Shown here piece after piece: positions 1 to 8,690 of a DNA stretch of 64,000 bases. The translations under genes and the position numbers were made by a program. Under the pieces are notes generated by a model. The model saw only the letters and a program-made list of their open reading frames with translations, did not search any database and was not told the origin of the DNA. The stretch is from Actinospineispora acaciae DSM 45401. GTDB taxonomy: Bacteria > Actinomycetota > Actinomycetes > Mycobacteriales > Pseudonocardiaceae. The number at the start of each line of letters is the position of its first letter. Positions within the stretch are counted from its first letter, which is position 1. The DNA lies in NCBI RefSeq assembly GCF_000620785.1, contig NZ_JIAI01000002.1:812177-876176 (forward strand), given 5' to 3'.

Positions 1-1
1 C

Positions 2-1288
2 AGCGTGCAGGCCCTGTTCGAGCAGGCCGGCGTGATCCGGGTGCAGACCCTGGCGCAACTGTTCGACACCGCGCTGCTGCTCGCCTACCAGCCGCTCCCG
101 ACCGGCCCGAGGGTCGCCGTGGTGGGCAACTCCAGCGCGCTCGGCGTGCTGGTGGCCGACGCGCTGCTCGACGAGGGGCTGGAGCCGGCCGGCCCGCCGG
201 TGGACGTCGGCGCGGCGCCCACCCCCGAGCAGTTCGCCGAGGCGGTGTCCGCCGCGGCGCGCTCCGAGGACACCGACGCGCTGGTCGTGGTGTTCGTGCC
301 GCCGGTGGCCACCCCGGGGGCGGCGTACGCGCAGGCGTTGTGCGCCGAGGTGGCCGCCGTGGACAAGCCGGTGGTGAGCACCTTCCTCGCCGTCGAGGGC
401 GTCCCGGCGGAGCTGGCCGTGCCCGGGCCGGACGGCCAGCCCGGCCGCGGCTCGGTGCCCAGCTACCCGAGCCCGGAGCGGGCGGTGGCCGCGCTGGCCA
501 GGGTGCTGCGCTACGCCCGCTGGCGGGACGCGCCACTGGGCGAGTACGTCCGGCCCGACGGCATCGACACCGACCGGGCGCGCGCCCTGGTCGCCGAGCA
601 CTACCGGGGCGGCGAGGCCCCCGTCCCGCTGGATGACGCCGCGACGGCCGCGCTGCTCGCCCACTACCGGATCGAGGTCACCCCGTTCCGGCTGGTCGAC
701 TCCGCGGAGGCGGCGACCGCGGCGGCCGGGGAGCTGGGCTACCCGGTGGCGGTCAAGGGGATCGGGGACCGCTGGCAGGGTCCCGAGCTGATCGGCATCA
801 GGCTGGACCTGGGCTCGGCGGCCGGCGTGGTCGCGGCATACCACGACCTCGCCAGGGTGACCGGCCGCCAAGAGCTCTACGTGCAGCGGATGGCCCCGAA
901 AGGCCCGTCCTGCACGCTCGAGGTGGTGGACGACCCGTCGTTCGGCTCGCTGCTGTCGTTCGGGCTGTCCGGCATCGCCACCGAGCTGCTCGGCGACCGC
1001 GCGCACCGGGTCATCCCGCTGAGCACCGCCGACGCGCACGACCTGATCCGGGCGCCGAGGGCCGCGCCGCTGCTGGCCGGCTACGGCGGCGCCGAACCGG
1101 CCGACCTGGCCGCGCTGGAGGACCTGGCGCTGCGGGTGAGCTGCCTGGCCGAGGACCTGCCCGAGGTGCGCTCGCTGCGACTGCGCCCGGTGCTGGCCGC
1201 CCCGACGACCGCGTCCGTCACCTCCGCGCGCGTCGTGCTCGGCCCGCCGCCGACCCGACACGACGGCGGCCCCCGCCGCCTCCGTTAG
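2..1288 (+). CDS. Acyl-CoA synthetase (NDP-forming), C-terminal part
   Basis: The gene enters the window from the left, so its true start is missing; about 428 codons are visible and it ends with TAG at 1286-1288. The visible protein begins in a flavodoxin-like succinyl-CoA-ligase-type domain (about residues 1-165). An ATP-grasp domain follows (about residues 205-425), beginning at the LLAHYRIEVTPFRLV stretch typical of the ATP-grasp half of acetyl-CoA synthetases (ADP-forming) and of GNAT-fused protein acetyltransferases. In actinobacteria such proteins either make acyl-CoA with NTP or, when fused to GNAT, acetylate acyl-CoA synthetases. Whether a GNAT domain is present cannot be seen here. 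No other gene shares its strand immediately downstream without a terminator. Confidence 0.8.
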   Translation, partial: SVQALFEQAGVIRVQTLAQLFDTALLLAYQPLPTGPRVAVVGNSSALGVLVADALLDEGLEPAGPPVDVGAAPTPEQFAEAVSAAARSEDTDALVVVFVPPVATPGAAYAQALCAEVAAVDKPVVSTFLAVEGVPAELAVPGPDGQPGRGSVPSYPSPERAVAALARVLRYARWRDAPLGEYVRPDGIDTDRARALVAEHYRGGEAPVPLDDAATAALLAHYRIEVTPFRLVDSAEAATAAAGELGYPVAVKGIGDRWQGPELIGIRLDLGSAAGVVAAYHDLARVTGRQELYVQRMAPKGPSCTLEVVDDPSFGSLLSFGLSGIATELLGDRAHRVIPLSTADAHDLIRAPRAAPLLAGYGGAEPADLAALEDLALRVSCLAEDLPEVRSLRLRPVLAAPTTASVTSARVVLGPPPTRHDGGPRRLR

Positions 1289-1322
1289 CGGCGCCCAGGC
1301 GGCGCCTCGCGGCGTTGTCGTC

Positions 1323-1353
1323 GGGGGCCGATACAAACCCGGTATCGGCCCCC
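1323..1353. terminator. Hairpin terminator after the acyl-CoA synthetase gene
   Basis: A perfect 12-bp inverted repeat, GGGGGCCGATAC (1323-1334) and GTATCGGCCCCC (1342-1353), encloses a 7-nt loop. It lies 35 bp after the stop codon. No clear T run follows, as is usual for actinobacterial terminators. Confidence 0.75.
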
Positions 1354-1479
1354 TCCTCCGCCTTGCGATGCATCCACCTGGATCGCCGCTAACGGACCGT
1401 TCGTACTTGCCCCGGTGAGTTTCGGCGTTCCCGGTGGTCGTACCTGGTGAGAGTTCACCGATCACGGGAGGAAACGGCG

Positions 1480-1764
1480 ATGGCGAGCAAGGCAGGGGCG
1501 TTGGACAGGGAGTTCAGCGCGACGCTGGTCAAGAGCTCCAGCGACGGCGGGTGGACCTACGTGGTGATGCCGGGGTCGGCGGAGTACTTCGGTACCAGGG
1601 GGCTGGTCAAGGTCAGGGGGACCATCGACGGCCACCCGTTCCGGAGCTCGTTCATGGCGCTCGGGGACGGGACGCACAAGCTGCCGGTGAAGGCGGACGT
1701 CCGCAAGGCGATCGGCAAGGGAGCGGGCGACGCCGTCACCGTCCGCCTGACCGAGCGTCTCTAG
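1480..1764 (+). CDS. DUF1905 domain protein
   Basis: A 94-residue protein that looks like a single DUF1905 domain, a small beta-barrel fold of unknown function often fused to or found beside YdeI-type proteins. Family-like stretches are the N-terminal REFSATL, the [14 protein letters not shown] segment and the C-terminal [11 protein letters not shown]. The ATG at 1480 was preferred over the upstream GTG at 1447 because GGGAGG (1467-1472) is correctly spaced before it. The gene converges on the fumarase gene, and the two stop codons share the palindrome CTAG at 1761-1764. No enzymatic role can be assigned. Confidence 0.8.
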   Translation: MASKAGALDREFSATLVKSSSDGGWTYVVMPGSAEYFGTRGLVKVRGTIDGHPFRSSFMALGDGTHKLPVKADVRKAIGKGAGDAVTVRLTERL

Positions 1765-3434
1765 CGGAAGCTGACCTGGAGCGTGGGCTGGCTGGTCGAG
1801 GCGAAGAAGTCGTTGCCCTTGTCGTCGACCACGATGAACGCGGGGAAGTCTTCCACCTCAATCCGCCAGACCGCCTCCATGCCCAGCTCGGGGTACTCCA
1901 GCACGTCCACCTTGCGGATGCACTCCTGGGCCAGCTTGGCGGCCTGCCCGCCGATCGAGCCGAGGTAGAACCCGCCGTGCTCGGCGCACGACTCGGTGAC
2001 CTGGCGGGACCGATTGCCCTTCGCCAGCATGACCAGCGACCCGCCGGCGGCCTGGAACCGGGGCACGTAGGAGTCCATCCGGCCGGCGGTGGTCGGGCCG
2101 AACGAGCCGGAGGCGTAGCCGGCCGGGGTCTTGGCCGGGCCGGCGTAGTAGACGGGGTGGTCGCGCAGGTAGGCGGGCATCGGCTCGCCGGCGTCCAGCC
2201 GCTCGGCGATCTTGGCGTGCGCGATGTCCCTGGCCACGATCATCGGGCCGGTCAGCGCCAGGCGGGTCTTGACCGGCAGGCGCGACAGCTGCGCCCGGAT
2301 CTCGGACATCGGCCGGTTGAGGTCCACCCGGACCACGTCCGAGGCCCCGTTCGAGGCGTTGGCCAGCTCGTCGGCGCTGGTGTCCGGCAGGTACCTGGCC
2401 GGGTCGCGCTCCAGCTGCTCCAGGAACACCCCGTCGGCGGTGATCTTCGCCTTGGCCTGCCGGTCGGCCGAGCAGGACACCGCGATGCCGACGGGCAGCG
2501 AGGCGCCGTGCCGGGGCAGCCTGACCACCCGCACGTCGTGGCAGAAGTACTTGCCGCCGAACTGGGCGCCGATGCCGAAGTTCCTGGTCAGCTCCAGGAC
2601 CTGGGCCTCGAGGTCGCGGTCGCGGAACGCGTCGCCCAGCCCGGAGGGCCGCTCGGGCAGGGTGTCCAGGTAGCGCGCCGAGGCCAGCTTGGCGACCTTC
2701 AGGGTGTACTCGGCGGACATCCCGCCGACGACGACGGCCAGGTGGTACGGCGGGCACGCCGAGGTGCCCAGCGAGCGCAGCTTCTCGTCCAGGAACGCGG
2801 CCAGCCGCGTCGGGTTCAGCAGCGCCTTGGTCTCCTGGTAGAGGAACGTCTTGTTGGCCGACCCGCCGCCCTTGGCCAGCACCAGGAACTCGTAGCGGGG
2901 CTCGGCGCCGGCCAGGTGGTACAGCTCGACCTGGGCGGGCAGGTTGGTCCCGGTGTTGCGCTCGTCCCAGAACCCGGTCGGGGCCATCTGCGAGTAGCGC
3001 AGGTTCAGCTCCTGGTACGCCTCGAACACGCCCCGGGACACGGCGGCCTCGTCGGTGTCACCCGTGCCCGCCGTCAACACGCCTTCGCTGCGCTTGCCGA
3101 TCACGATCGCGGTGCCGGTGTCCTGGCACATCGGCAGCACGCCGCCGGCCGACACGCAGGCGTTGCGGATCAGGTCGGTGGCCACGAACCGGTCGTTCGG
3201 GCTGGCCTCCGGGTCGTCGATGATCGCCCGCAGCTGCGCGAGGTGGGACGGGCGGAGCAGGTGCTGGATGTCGGTGACGGCGGCCTTGACCAGGCCGGTC
3301 AGGGTGGTGGGCTCGATCCGGAGGAACTCGCGGCCGTCGACCCGCAGCGGCGTCACGCCACCCAGGTCGAGCCGGCGGTACTCGGTGTCGTCCGGGCCGA
3401 GAGGCAGCACGTCAACGTAACTGAACTCGGGCAC
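1761..3434 (-). CDS. fum: Class I fumarate hydratase
   Basis: A 557-residue iron-sulfur fumarase interconverting fumarate and malate in the TCA cycle. The three cysteines that ligate the [4Fe-4S] cluster in class I enzymes are visible: Cys103 (MCQDTGT), Cys227 (SACPPYH) and Cys321 (SCSADR). The N-terminal alpha domain and the C-terminal beta domain (from about residue 380) are both full length. The start is GTG at 3434; no Shine-Dalgarno is seen, but TAACGT lies 6 nt upstream, fitting a leaderless transcript. Many mycobacteria use the class II FumC instead, so the oxygen-sensitive class I form is a notable choice. Only 41 bp separate its start from the next gene's stop. Confidence 0.95.
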   Translation of the reverse strand: MPEFSYVDVLPLGPDDTEYRRLDLGGVTPLRVDGREFLRIEPTTLTGLVKAAVTDIQHLLRPSHLAQLRAIIDDPEASPNDRFVATDLIRNACVSAGGVLPMCQDTGTAIVIGKRSEGVLTAGTGDTDEAAVSRGVFEAYQELNLRYSQMAPTGFWDERNTGTNLPAQVELYHLAGAEPRYEFLVLAKGGGSANKTFLYQETKALLNPTRLAAFLDEKLRSLGTSACPPYHLAVVVGGMSAEYTLKVAKLASARYLDTLPERPSGLGDAFRDRDLEAQVLELTRNFGIGAQFGGKYFCHDVRVVRLPRHGASLPVGIAVSCSADRQAKAKITADGVFLEQLERDPARYLPDTSADELANASNGASDVVRVDLNRPMSEIRAQLSRLPVKTRLALTGPMIVARDIAHAKIAERLDAGEPMPAYLRDHPVYYAGPAKTPAGYASGSFGPTTAGRMDSYVPRFQAAGGSLVMLAKGNRSRQVTESCAEHGGFYLGSIGGQAAKLAQECIRKVDVLEYPELGMEAVWRIEVEDFPAFIVVDDKGNDFFASTSQPTLQVSFR

Positions 3435-3440
3435 CGCCTC

Positions 3441-3446
3441 ACGTTA
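3441..3446 (-). promoter_or_regulatory. Candidate -10 element of the fumarase gene
   Basis: On the minus strand TAACGT is followed by 6 nt and then the GTG start codon. This is the spacing expected for a leaderless actinobacterial mRNA. No ribosome binding site is present. Confidence 0.45.
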
Positions 3447-3475
3447 CCTGCCGCCACGCGCCGCCTCAGCGCTCG

Positions 3476-4459
3476 CTATCCCCGGGGGCCCTGGTAACCG
3501 CTCTTCGAGGAGTCGTCCACCCAGATCTCGGACTCGATATGCGGGGCGATCTTGTTCCCGCCCACCCGGGCGCCGGTGGACTTGTTCTTGAGGATGATCC
3601 CGTTCTCGACGTCACCGACGATCTCGTTGTCCTGCACCGTCACGTTGCTGACATCGTCGAACAGCAGCGCCTGACCGGCTCCGTTCTGGCAGAAGTTGTT
3701 GCGGAACACGATGTTCGTCGTCGTTCCCTCGCCGCTGCCGTCGCCGGCCTCGCTGTTCGGCCCCTCGGCGATCAGGCAGATGTTGGCGATGTCCTCGAAC
3801 CTGTTCGCCTCGATGAGAATGTCCCGGCTGGCCGGGTACTGCTCCGAGGTGGCGAAGGTCTGCAACGCGTCGGCATGTCTCTCCTTGGTGCCGACGGTGT
3901 TGCGAACCAGGTTGTGCAGAATCCTGATGTTGGTCCCGAAGAACCGGATCCCGTCCCCATCGCCCTCCCTGGGGCTGACGATCGCGCTGTTCTGAACGGT
4001 GATGTTGTTACCCCGCAGCAACATGCCCGGAGCCTTCGGCTTGTCGGCGTTGACCCCGTCAATGAGCACGTTGTCGGCCTCGACCGTCACTCCCTCGGTG
4101 ACGACCTTCCCGCCACCGAGCACGGAGATCGGCTGCGTCGGCGTCCCGGAACGCCGGACCTCGACGCGCCCCACGTTCCCGGACAGGCAGACCCGGTCAC
4201 CGGGCGCCGCCTCGGCGAGCGCCCGCTGCGCGCTGGCCGGATCCGCCGCCTGCTTGGTGCAGTCCGCCTGCGCAATCGGCGTGCCCACACCGGGCGCCCC
4301 CGGCGCGGCCGGCGGAATCGGAGCGGTTGGCGACGACGGCGCGCTCGGCGAGGACCCCTCCGGCCCCCCGCCCCGGGACGGTTCGCCGCCACACGCGGCA
4401 AGAACCAGGACGGCGGCCAGACCGCAGCCAAGCGACACCGGGTGTGATAGCGACCTCAT
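3476..4459 (-). CDS. Lipoprotein with right-handed beta-helix domain
   Basis: A 327-residue exported lipoprotein. Residues 1-22 form a signal peptide ending in the lipobox LAAC. A Ser/Pro/Gly-rich linker follows (about 25-65), and then repeated short strands with NNI, NVLIDG, NIRILHN and NVTVQDN motifs, typical of parallel beta-helix proteins such as pectate lyase-like or NosD-like folds. The substrate is unknown; the fold suggests polysaccharide binding or cleavage at the cell surface. The ATG at 4459 was chosen because TAGCCT lies exactly 6 nt upstream (leaderless pattern); an in-frame GTG at 4465 is less likely. A 24-bp palindromic element lies just upstream at 4494-4517. Confidence 0.8.
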   Translation of the reverse strand: MRSLSHPVSLGCGLAAVLVLAACGGEPSRGGGPEGSSPSAPSSPTAPIPPAAPGAPGVGTPIAQADCTKQAADPASAQRALAEAAPGDRVCLSGNVGRVEVRRSGTPTQPISVLGGGKVVTEGVTVEADNVLIDGVNADKPKAPGMLLRGNNITVQNSAIVSPREGDGDGIRFFGTNIRILHNLVRNTVGTKERHADALQTFATSEQYPASRDILIEANRFEDIANICLIAEGPNSEAGDGSGEGTTTNIVFRNNFCQNGAGQALLFDDVSNVTVQDNEIVGDVENGIILKNKSTGARVGGNKIAPHIESEIWVDDSSKSGYQGPRG

Positions 4460-4465
4460 ACCCAC

Positions 4466-4471
4466 AGGCTA
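4466..4471 (-). promoter_or_regulatory. Candidate -10 element of the beta-helix lipoprotein gene
   Basis: TAGCCT on the minus strand stands 6 nt before the ATG at 4459, with no ribosome binding site in between. Confidence 0.45.
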
Positions 4472-4493
4472 CGGGTCGCACCGACGCGGGGTT

Positions 4494-4517
4494 CTAGTGT
4501 CGTTTACACGACACTAG
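4494..4517. repeat. Palindrome between PLD-like gene and lipoprotein promoter
   Basis: CTAGTGTCGT (4494-4503) and ACGACACTAG (4508-4517) form a perfect 10-bp inverted repeat around a 4-nt loop. It covers the stop codon of the upstream PLD-like gene and lies 23 bp before the lipoprotein -10 element. It could be a terminator stem for the first gene or an operator for the second. Confidence 0.65.
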
Positions 4518-6271
4518 GAGCGACCCCGGCCCTGGGCGCCTTGGTCCGGGTCGGAGACCAGGGTCAGCCTGAAACCGGGGACCTGATCGCCGGCGTGCGG
4601 GTAGAGCTCGCCCTTCAGGTCGGTCAACCTTCTCTGTGCATCGGCGTCTCCGAGCTCGGCCAGCTTCAACAGGATCTTCGTGGCCCTGTCGACGTCCCCG
4701 TCGGCATGCAGACGCACCGCCAGATCGTGGCCCGATATCGAGTCCCCTGCCGAGTACCAGGTGCCCAGCAGCTGATTCGCTTCGAACGACCGATTCGTTG
4801 TGTCCAGCAGGTTGATGAGACTACGGCGGGCTCTGGAGTTCCGCGCCGCCGCTCCATCCCGAAGTACGGGCTCGACCTCATCGCTTCGGCCGGAGGCGTC
4901 CAGGTGCTGTACGAGCCGGAAAATGGAGAAGTAGTCGCCTTCAACAACGCCCTGCCGAAGAAGGGTCTCTGCCTCCGCTTCCCGGGCGGACTGAAGGAAG
5001 AACTTGATGAGTGGCTGCCGGAACTGTGTGTACCCGGCATCGATTGCTTCGATCAGTACCGTCTCCGCATACTTCAATGAGTCGGCGGCATCAAGGATTC
5101 TGACGAGTTTGGCCGCCGCGCCAAATTCTTTCGAGCGAAGCTTCTGGTGTAGTTCGAGTGCCGCCACCCGCGCGCGGCCCTCGTCTCGTGCGACCGAGTT
5201 GACCACCTTCTGCTGGCCTTCTTTGCCTTCGGTTGCGTCGAGTTGATCGTAGTCGTCGAGAATCGATGCGAATATCTGCCCTTCGGCGTACCAGGCGAGC
5301 TCCGGTCGGTCGGTGTACTCCGGAACCCCATCTATCACGCGGACGTAGCACGTCGTCCTGTCGTTCCAGACCCTCTCGAATGCGCTGTCGGCCAGGCGGC
5401 CCAGCGTCAGTTGCACCGATGGGTCACCTTCGCCCACAACGCGTATGAAAGGCCCGTCCATCGCGTTGACGCCGGGCCAGAGCGAGCCCAACAGCCGGGT
5501 GTGGTCATAAGAGAAGAGGCACATCGGAGGCCGCGCGTCGTAGGCCTTGACCTGTATCTTGCCTTTGACGTCCGGGTGCTGGTGGAAGATCCTGTTGAAC
5601 TCGCAGAGCTCATTAGCGATGCTGCGCGGTGCGGTGTCCTCGTTGCCGGGGTCGAGCTCCAGGCTTCGGAGCCTGGCGAACGTGGAGGTGTGCTGGACGA
5701 CGAGAATACGTATCTCACACCCCTCCCGAGCCTTTGCGACGAGGACCTCGCCCAACGACAGCAGGCATCCCACCCAGGTGGAGATTATTCGAATCGAGCG
5801 CCTGGCTCTTCCGAACTCGTCGACCAGGTCGACTTCCTGCAGCGACGCATGAACATGAGTGATCCCCGCGGCGTGGAAGTTCTGTAACGAACTGTTCGAG
5901 CTGAGCGCGGTCGCCCGCAGGCGTTCATCGAGCGATCCACCCTCGAGAAACCTGGCTATTTCCGACAGGCGAGTGGCGATACGTGAGGTATTGCTGCTCA
6001 AGCGTTCCTCCAGTGCGCCCGAACGCTTGACTTCCCGCTGGATCACACTCAAGCCGTCATCCATTTTTTCGATCTTTGTAACTCGCAAGATCAGCAATGT
6101 CATCACCATGAGCGCGAGCAGGCCGCTCGCGGTCTGCACCAGAGTCTCGTTGCTGATGGATGTGACATTAGCCTTGATGAACACCGCGATCGCCGCGGCG
6201 ACGGCAACAATATCGGGGAGGTAAACGAGATTCTTGCGGAGAAAGGGCCTTATATGCCTGGAGTCTTCCAC
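4514..6271 (-). CDS. Membrane-anchored PLD-like protein with helical repeats
   Basis: A 585-residue protein of unknown function. Two transmembrane segments lie at about residues 15-34 and 44-64, followed by a charged, probably coiled-coil stretch to about 115. A PLD-like alpha/beta domain (about 154-308) carries the strand pattern IRIISTW, IRILVVQH and LFSYDHTRLLGSLW; the Gly-Ser of HKD enzymes is present but the HxK motif is not, so catalysis is doubtful. Residues from about 335 to 555 look like TPR/Sel1-type helical repeats. The GTG at 6271 is preferred over a longer frame to 6463 because AGGAG sits 5 nt before it. Base composition is visibly less GC-rich than the neighbours, suggesting acquisition. 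The layout (membrane, sensor-like domain, repeats) resembles signalling or defence proteins, but no function is claimed. Confidence 0.75.
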   Translation of the reverse strand: MEDSRHIRPFLRKNLVYLPDIVAVAAAIAVFIKANVTSISNETLVQTASGLLALMVMTLLILRVTKIEKMDDGLSVIQREVKRSGALEERLSSNTSRIATRLSEIARFLEGGSLDERLRATALSSNSSLQNFHAAGITHVHASLQEVDLVDEFGRARRSIRIISTWVGCLLSLGEVLVAKAREGCEIRILVVQHTSTFARLRSLELDPGNEDTAPRSIANELCEFNRIFHQHPDVKGKIQVKAYDARPPMCLFSYDHTRLLGSLWPGVNAMDGPFIRVVGEGDPSVQLTLGRLADSAFERVWNDRTTCYVRVIDGVPEYTDRPELAWYAEGQIFASILDDYDQLDATEGKEGQQKVVNSVARDEGRARVAALELHQKLRSKEFGAAAKLVRILDAADSLKYAETVLIEAIDAGYTQFRQPLIKFFLQSAREAEAETLLRQGVVEGDYFSIFRLVQHLDASGRSDEVEPVLRDGAAARNSRARRSLINLLDTTNRSFEANQLLGTWYSAGDSISGHDLAVRLHADGDVDRATKILLKLAELGDADAQRRLTDLKGELYPHAGDQVPGFRLTLVSDPDQGAQGRGRS

Positions 6272-6650
6272 GCTAGCTCCTAAGGCCGGCTGCTGTGACT
6301 CGGGGCACTGAGTGTGGCGCATGATCAAGGAGTGGTCAATCCGCCCCGCGGCGTGAGCAGCTACATCTCGGTAACGATGACCCGGCCGGCGATGAAACGC
6401 GATCTCCATCGCGTTCAAGCTTTGTCGAAGCAAGTAATACTTGCATCTGGCGAGTAGCGCCATATGATCTCAGAAATGATCAGATCGGCCGTAGCGATGC
6501 GGCCGGGTTTCGCGAAGGTGGCTCATTCCGTGCGAGCAGCCCCATGGAACTGACCCAACCGAGGGACCTCCTGGCGCAAGCGATCGCCGGGCGGGACCGT
6601 AGCGAACGGTGGCGCGCCCGCCCGGGCCGGTCGGTGGCTCGCCGGCCTCG
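6272..6650. other. Intergenic region upstream of PLD-like gene
   Basis: No convincing gene was found here; the open frames have the composition of shadows. The stretch 6300-6500 is the least GC-rich non-coding part of the window and must contain the promoter of the PLD-like gene. Confidence 0.5.
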
Positions 6651-6719
6651 TCAAAAAGTCAACGGGACGACACCGCTGCCTCGTCACGGGCTCGTAAGCA
6701 GCAGTGTCGTCCCGTTGAC
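6651..6719 (-). terminator. Rho-independent terminator of sigB
   Basis: GTCAACGGGACGACAC (6658-6673) pairs perfectly with GTGTCGTCCCGTTGAC (6704-6719). After one mismatch the stem continues with GCTGC/GCAGC, giving about 22 bp around an 18-nt loop. Read on the minus strand the hairpin is followed directly by TTTTTGA (6651-6657), a classical U tract, 160 bp after the sigB stop. Confidence 0.85.
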
Positions 6720-6796
6720 CATCGCTAGAACCAGGCGCTGGTCCAAACCCAACGCGCCCACGCCGGGTCAGGAGGAGCTCGCACCGTGGGGGGCCT

Positions 6797-6813
6797 GGGG
6801 GGCTCGGCCCCCC
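6797..6813. repeat. Short GC hairpin after sigB
   Basis: GGGGGGC and GCCCCCC surround the loop TCG. It lies between the sigB stop and the stronger U-tract terminator and may assist termination. Confidence 0.4.
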
Positions 6814-6879
6814 AACGTCACCGCTGAGACCGCCCGTGGCGAGCGCTCCCCGCGAGCACACCTCACCCCAACCCCGGTC

Positions 6880-7890
6880 TCAGCTTGCGTAGGCGCGCAG
6901 CCGGTTCGCCCGGTCGCCGACGCGGAGCTTGGCCATGACCTCGCGCTCGATCTGGCGGACCCGCTCCCGGGACAGGCCGAAGGTGCGGCCGATCTGGTCC
7001 AGGGTGCGCGGCTGGCCGTCGTCGAGCCCGTAGCGCATCCGGATCACGTTCTGCTCGCGCTCGTCCAGGGTGGCCAGCACGCGGCGCAGGTCGTCGTGCA
7101 GCAGGTGCGAGATCACGGTGGTCTCGGCGTCGGTGGCCTCGGCGTCCTCGATGAAGTCGCCGAGCGGGGCCTCCTCCTCGGTGCCCACCGGCATGTCCAG
7201 GCTCACCGGGTCGCGCGAGTGGTCCAGCAGGTCGGAGATCTTCTCGACCGGCAGGCCGGACTCGTCGGCGATCTCCTCGTGGGTGGCGTCGCGGCCGAGG
7301 CGCTGGTGCAGGTCCCGCTTCACCCGGGCGATCTTGTTGACCTGCTCGACCAGGTGCACCGGCAGCCGGATGGTGCGGGCCTGGTCGGCCATGCCCCGGG
7401 TGATGGCCTGGCGGATCCACCAGGTGGCGTAGGTGGAGAACTTGAAGCCCTTGGCGTAGTCGAACTTCTCCACGGCGCGGATCAGGCCCAGGTTGCCCTC
7501 CTGGATCAGGTCCAGCAGCGGCATGCCCCGGCCGGTGTACCGCTTGGCCAGCGAGACCACCAGTCGCAGGTTGGCCTCCAGCAGGTGGGTACGGGCCCGT
7601 TCGCCGTCTCGTACCAGCGCCCGCAGGTCCGCGGCGCGCCGAGCGGGTATGTTCTGTTCTGTGTTCAGAACGTGGTTGGCGAAAACCCCGGCCTCGATGC
7701 GCTTGGCAAGGTCGACTTCCTGCTCGGCGGTCAACAGGGCGCGCTTGCCGATCCCGTTGAGGTAGACACGCACCAGGTCGGCGGCTGGACTCTGGGCGTC
7801 CAGCTCTTCGGCGGACGGCTCGAGCTCTGGGCTCGCCGACGCCGGAGTCGTCGCGACCCCGGGTTCGATGACGTTCGTTGGCGCGGTCAT
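6880..7890 (-). CDS. sigB: Sigma-70 family factor, SigB type
   Basis: A 336-residue group 2 sigma factor that directs RNA polymerase core to promoters. Region 1.2 starts near residue 38, region 2 spans about 99-170 (including [15 protein letters not shown] for -10 recognition and melting), region 3 about 180-255, and region 4 with its helix-turn-helix about 270-335. Unlike the second sigma gene at 18769 it has no long acidic N-terminus. The ATG at 7890 has GGGAGG upstream, so the longer open frame to 8067 is rejected. Length and sequence match mycobacterial SigB, a stationary-phase and stress sigma. A strong terminator follows. Confidence 0.93.
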   Translation of the reverse strand: MTAPTNVIEPGVATTPASASPELEPSAEELDAQSPAADLVRVYLNGIGKRALLTAEQEVDLAKRIEAGVFANHVLNTEQNIPARRAADLRALVRDGERARTHLLEANLRLVVSLAKRYTGRGMPLLDLIQEGNLGLIRAVEKFDYAKGFKFSTYATWWIRQAITRGMADQARTIRLPVHLVEQVNKIARVKRDLHQRLGRDATHEEIADESGLPVEKISDLLDHSRDPVSLDMPVGTEEEAPLGDFIEDAEATDAETTVISHLLHDDLRRVLATLDEREQNVIRMRYGLDDGQPRTLDQIGRTFGLSRERVRQIEREVMAKLRVGDRANRLRAYAS

Positions 7891-7957
7891 GTGCGGTCCC
7901 TCCCTACGCGTGCCGCTACGGACTGACTCCTGGGTGCCCGTTTCGCGGCTCACCATG

Positions 7958-7987
7958 TAATACGCATCAGGGGGGACAATCGTTCCC
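7958..7987 (-). promoter_or_regulatory. Possible ECF-type promoter of sigB
   Basis: On the minus strand GGGAAC (7982-7987) and GTATTA (7958-7963) are separated by 18 bp, resembling SigH/SigR-type promoters (GGAAT, 18 bp, GTT). The -10 match is imperfect. Control of sigB by stress sigmas is known in mycobacteria; the assignment here is inference. Confidence 0.3.
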
Positions 7988-8060
7988 AGTTCGGGTACGT
8001 GGTCTAGCACACTGCCGGCCGTTCCTGAGAACCGGCTGGGGAATCGGCTACGGTCCCGGC

Positions 8061-8690
8061 ATGGCACGGACGGATCCGGAGCTGGTGGCGGGGCTGGTCG
8101 GCTGGCTGGACGGGCAGCGGGGCGTCACGCTCGCGGCCGGGCTGACCGAGGCGGAGCTGGACCGGGCGGAGCGGGCGTTCGGGGTGCGGATGCCCGGGCT
8201 GTGGCGGGCGGTGCTGGCACGGGCGTACCCGGTGACCTCGACAAACGACGGTATCGCGTGCCCGGACTGGCGCTTCGGGGACGAGCCGGGCACCCGGGAG
8301 CTGGTGGACGGCCCCGTCGAGGGCCTGCTGTTCGACGTCGAACAGAACGGCTTCTGGTGGCACGGGTGGGGGGACGCGCCGGCCGGCCGGTCGGAGCGGC
8401 TGAGGGTGGCTCGCCGCCGGCTGGCCGAGGTGCCCAGGCTCACTCCGCTGGTCGGGCACCTCTACGTCGGCCCCGACGACGCCTCGCCGGTGTTCAGCAT
8501 CGTGCAGGCGGACCTCTACGTGCCGGCGCTCACGCTCGCCGACCTGGTTACCGGCCGTGACCAGAGCGAGGTGCCGGCCGAGCGGTACCCGATCGGGTCG
8601 GTGCCGTTCTGGAGCGAGCTGCACGCCTACGCGGCGCTGGGCCACGACAAGGACTCCCGGTTCGCCGGGCTGGCCACCGGTGGTCTCTGA
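8061..8690 (+). CDS. SMI1/KNR4-like (SUKH) family protein
   Basis: A 209-residue cytoplasmic protein. The segment around residues 30-60 ([23 protein letters not shown]) has the pattern of the SMI1/KNR4 fold, in which a helix pair precedes a Gly-x-x-hydrophobic-Pro turn. This fold occurs in polymorphic-toxin immunity proteins but also in stand-alone actinobacterial proteins of unknown role. The ATG at 8061 lacks a ribosome binding site but has TACGGT 6 nt upstream. The 3' end overlaps the presumed start of the PHA synthase gene by 11 bp, so the two genes are probably co-transcribed. No toxin gene is adjacent. Confidence 0.65.
   Translation: MARTDPELVAGLVGWLDGQRGVTLAAGLTEAELDRAERAFGVRMPGLWRAVLARAYPVTSTNDGIACPDWRFGDEPGTRELVDGPVEGLLFDVEQNGFWWHGWGDAPAGRSERLRVARRRLAEVPRLTPLVGHLYVGPDDASPVFSIVQADLYVPALTLADLVTGRDQSEVPAERYPIGSVPFWSELHAYAALGHDKDSRFAGLATGGL

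Noticed and set aside
1434..3497. A 687-codon plus-strand frame over the fumarase gene
   Set aside because: Low-complexity composition (Gly, Arg, Gln, His) typical of the antisense of a GC-rich gene; the minus strand encodes a full fumarase.
6544..7926. A 460-codon plus-strand frame over sigB
   Set aside because: It crosses the terminator hairpin and has antisense composition; sigB is unmistakable on the other strand.
8061..8690. SMI1/KNR4-like gene as a toxin-immunity pair
   Set aside because: No toxin or secreted partner is adjacent; it overlaps a PHA synthase gene instead.
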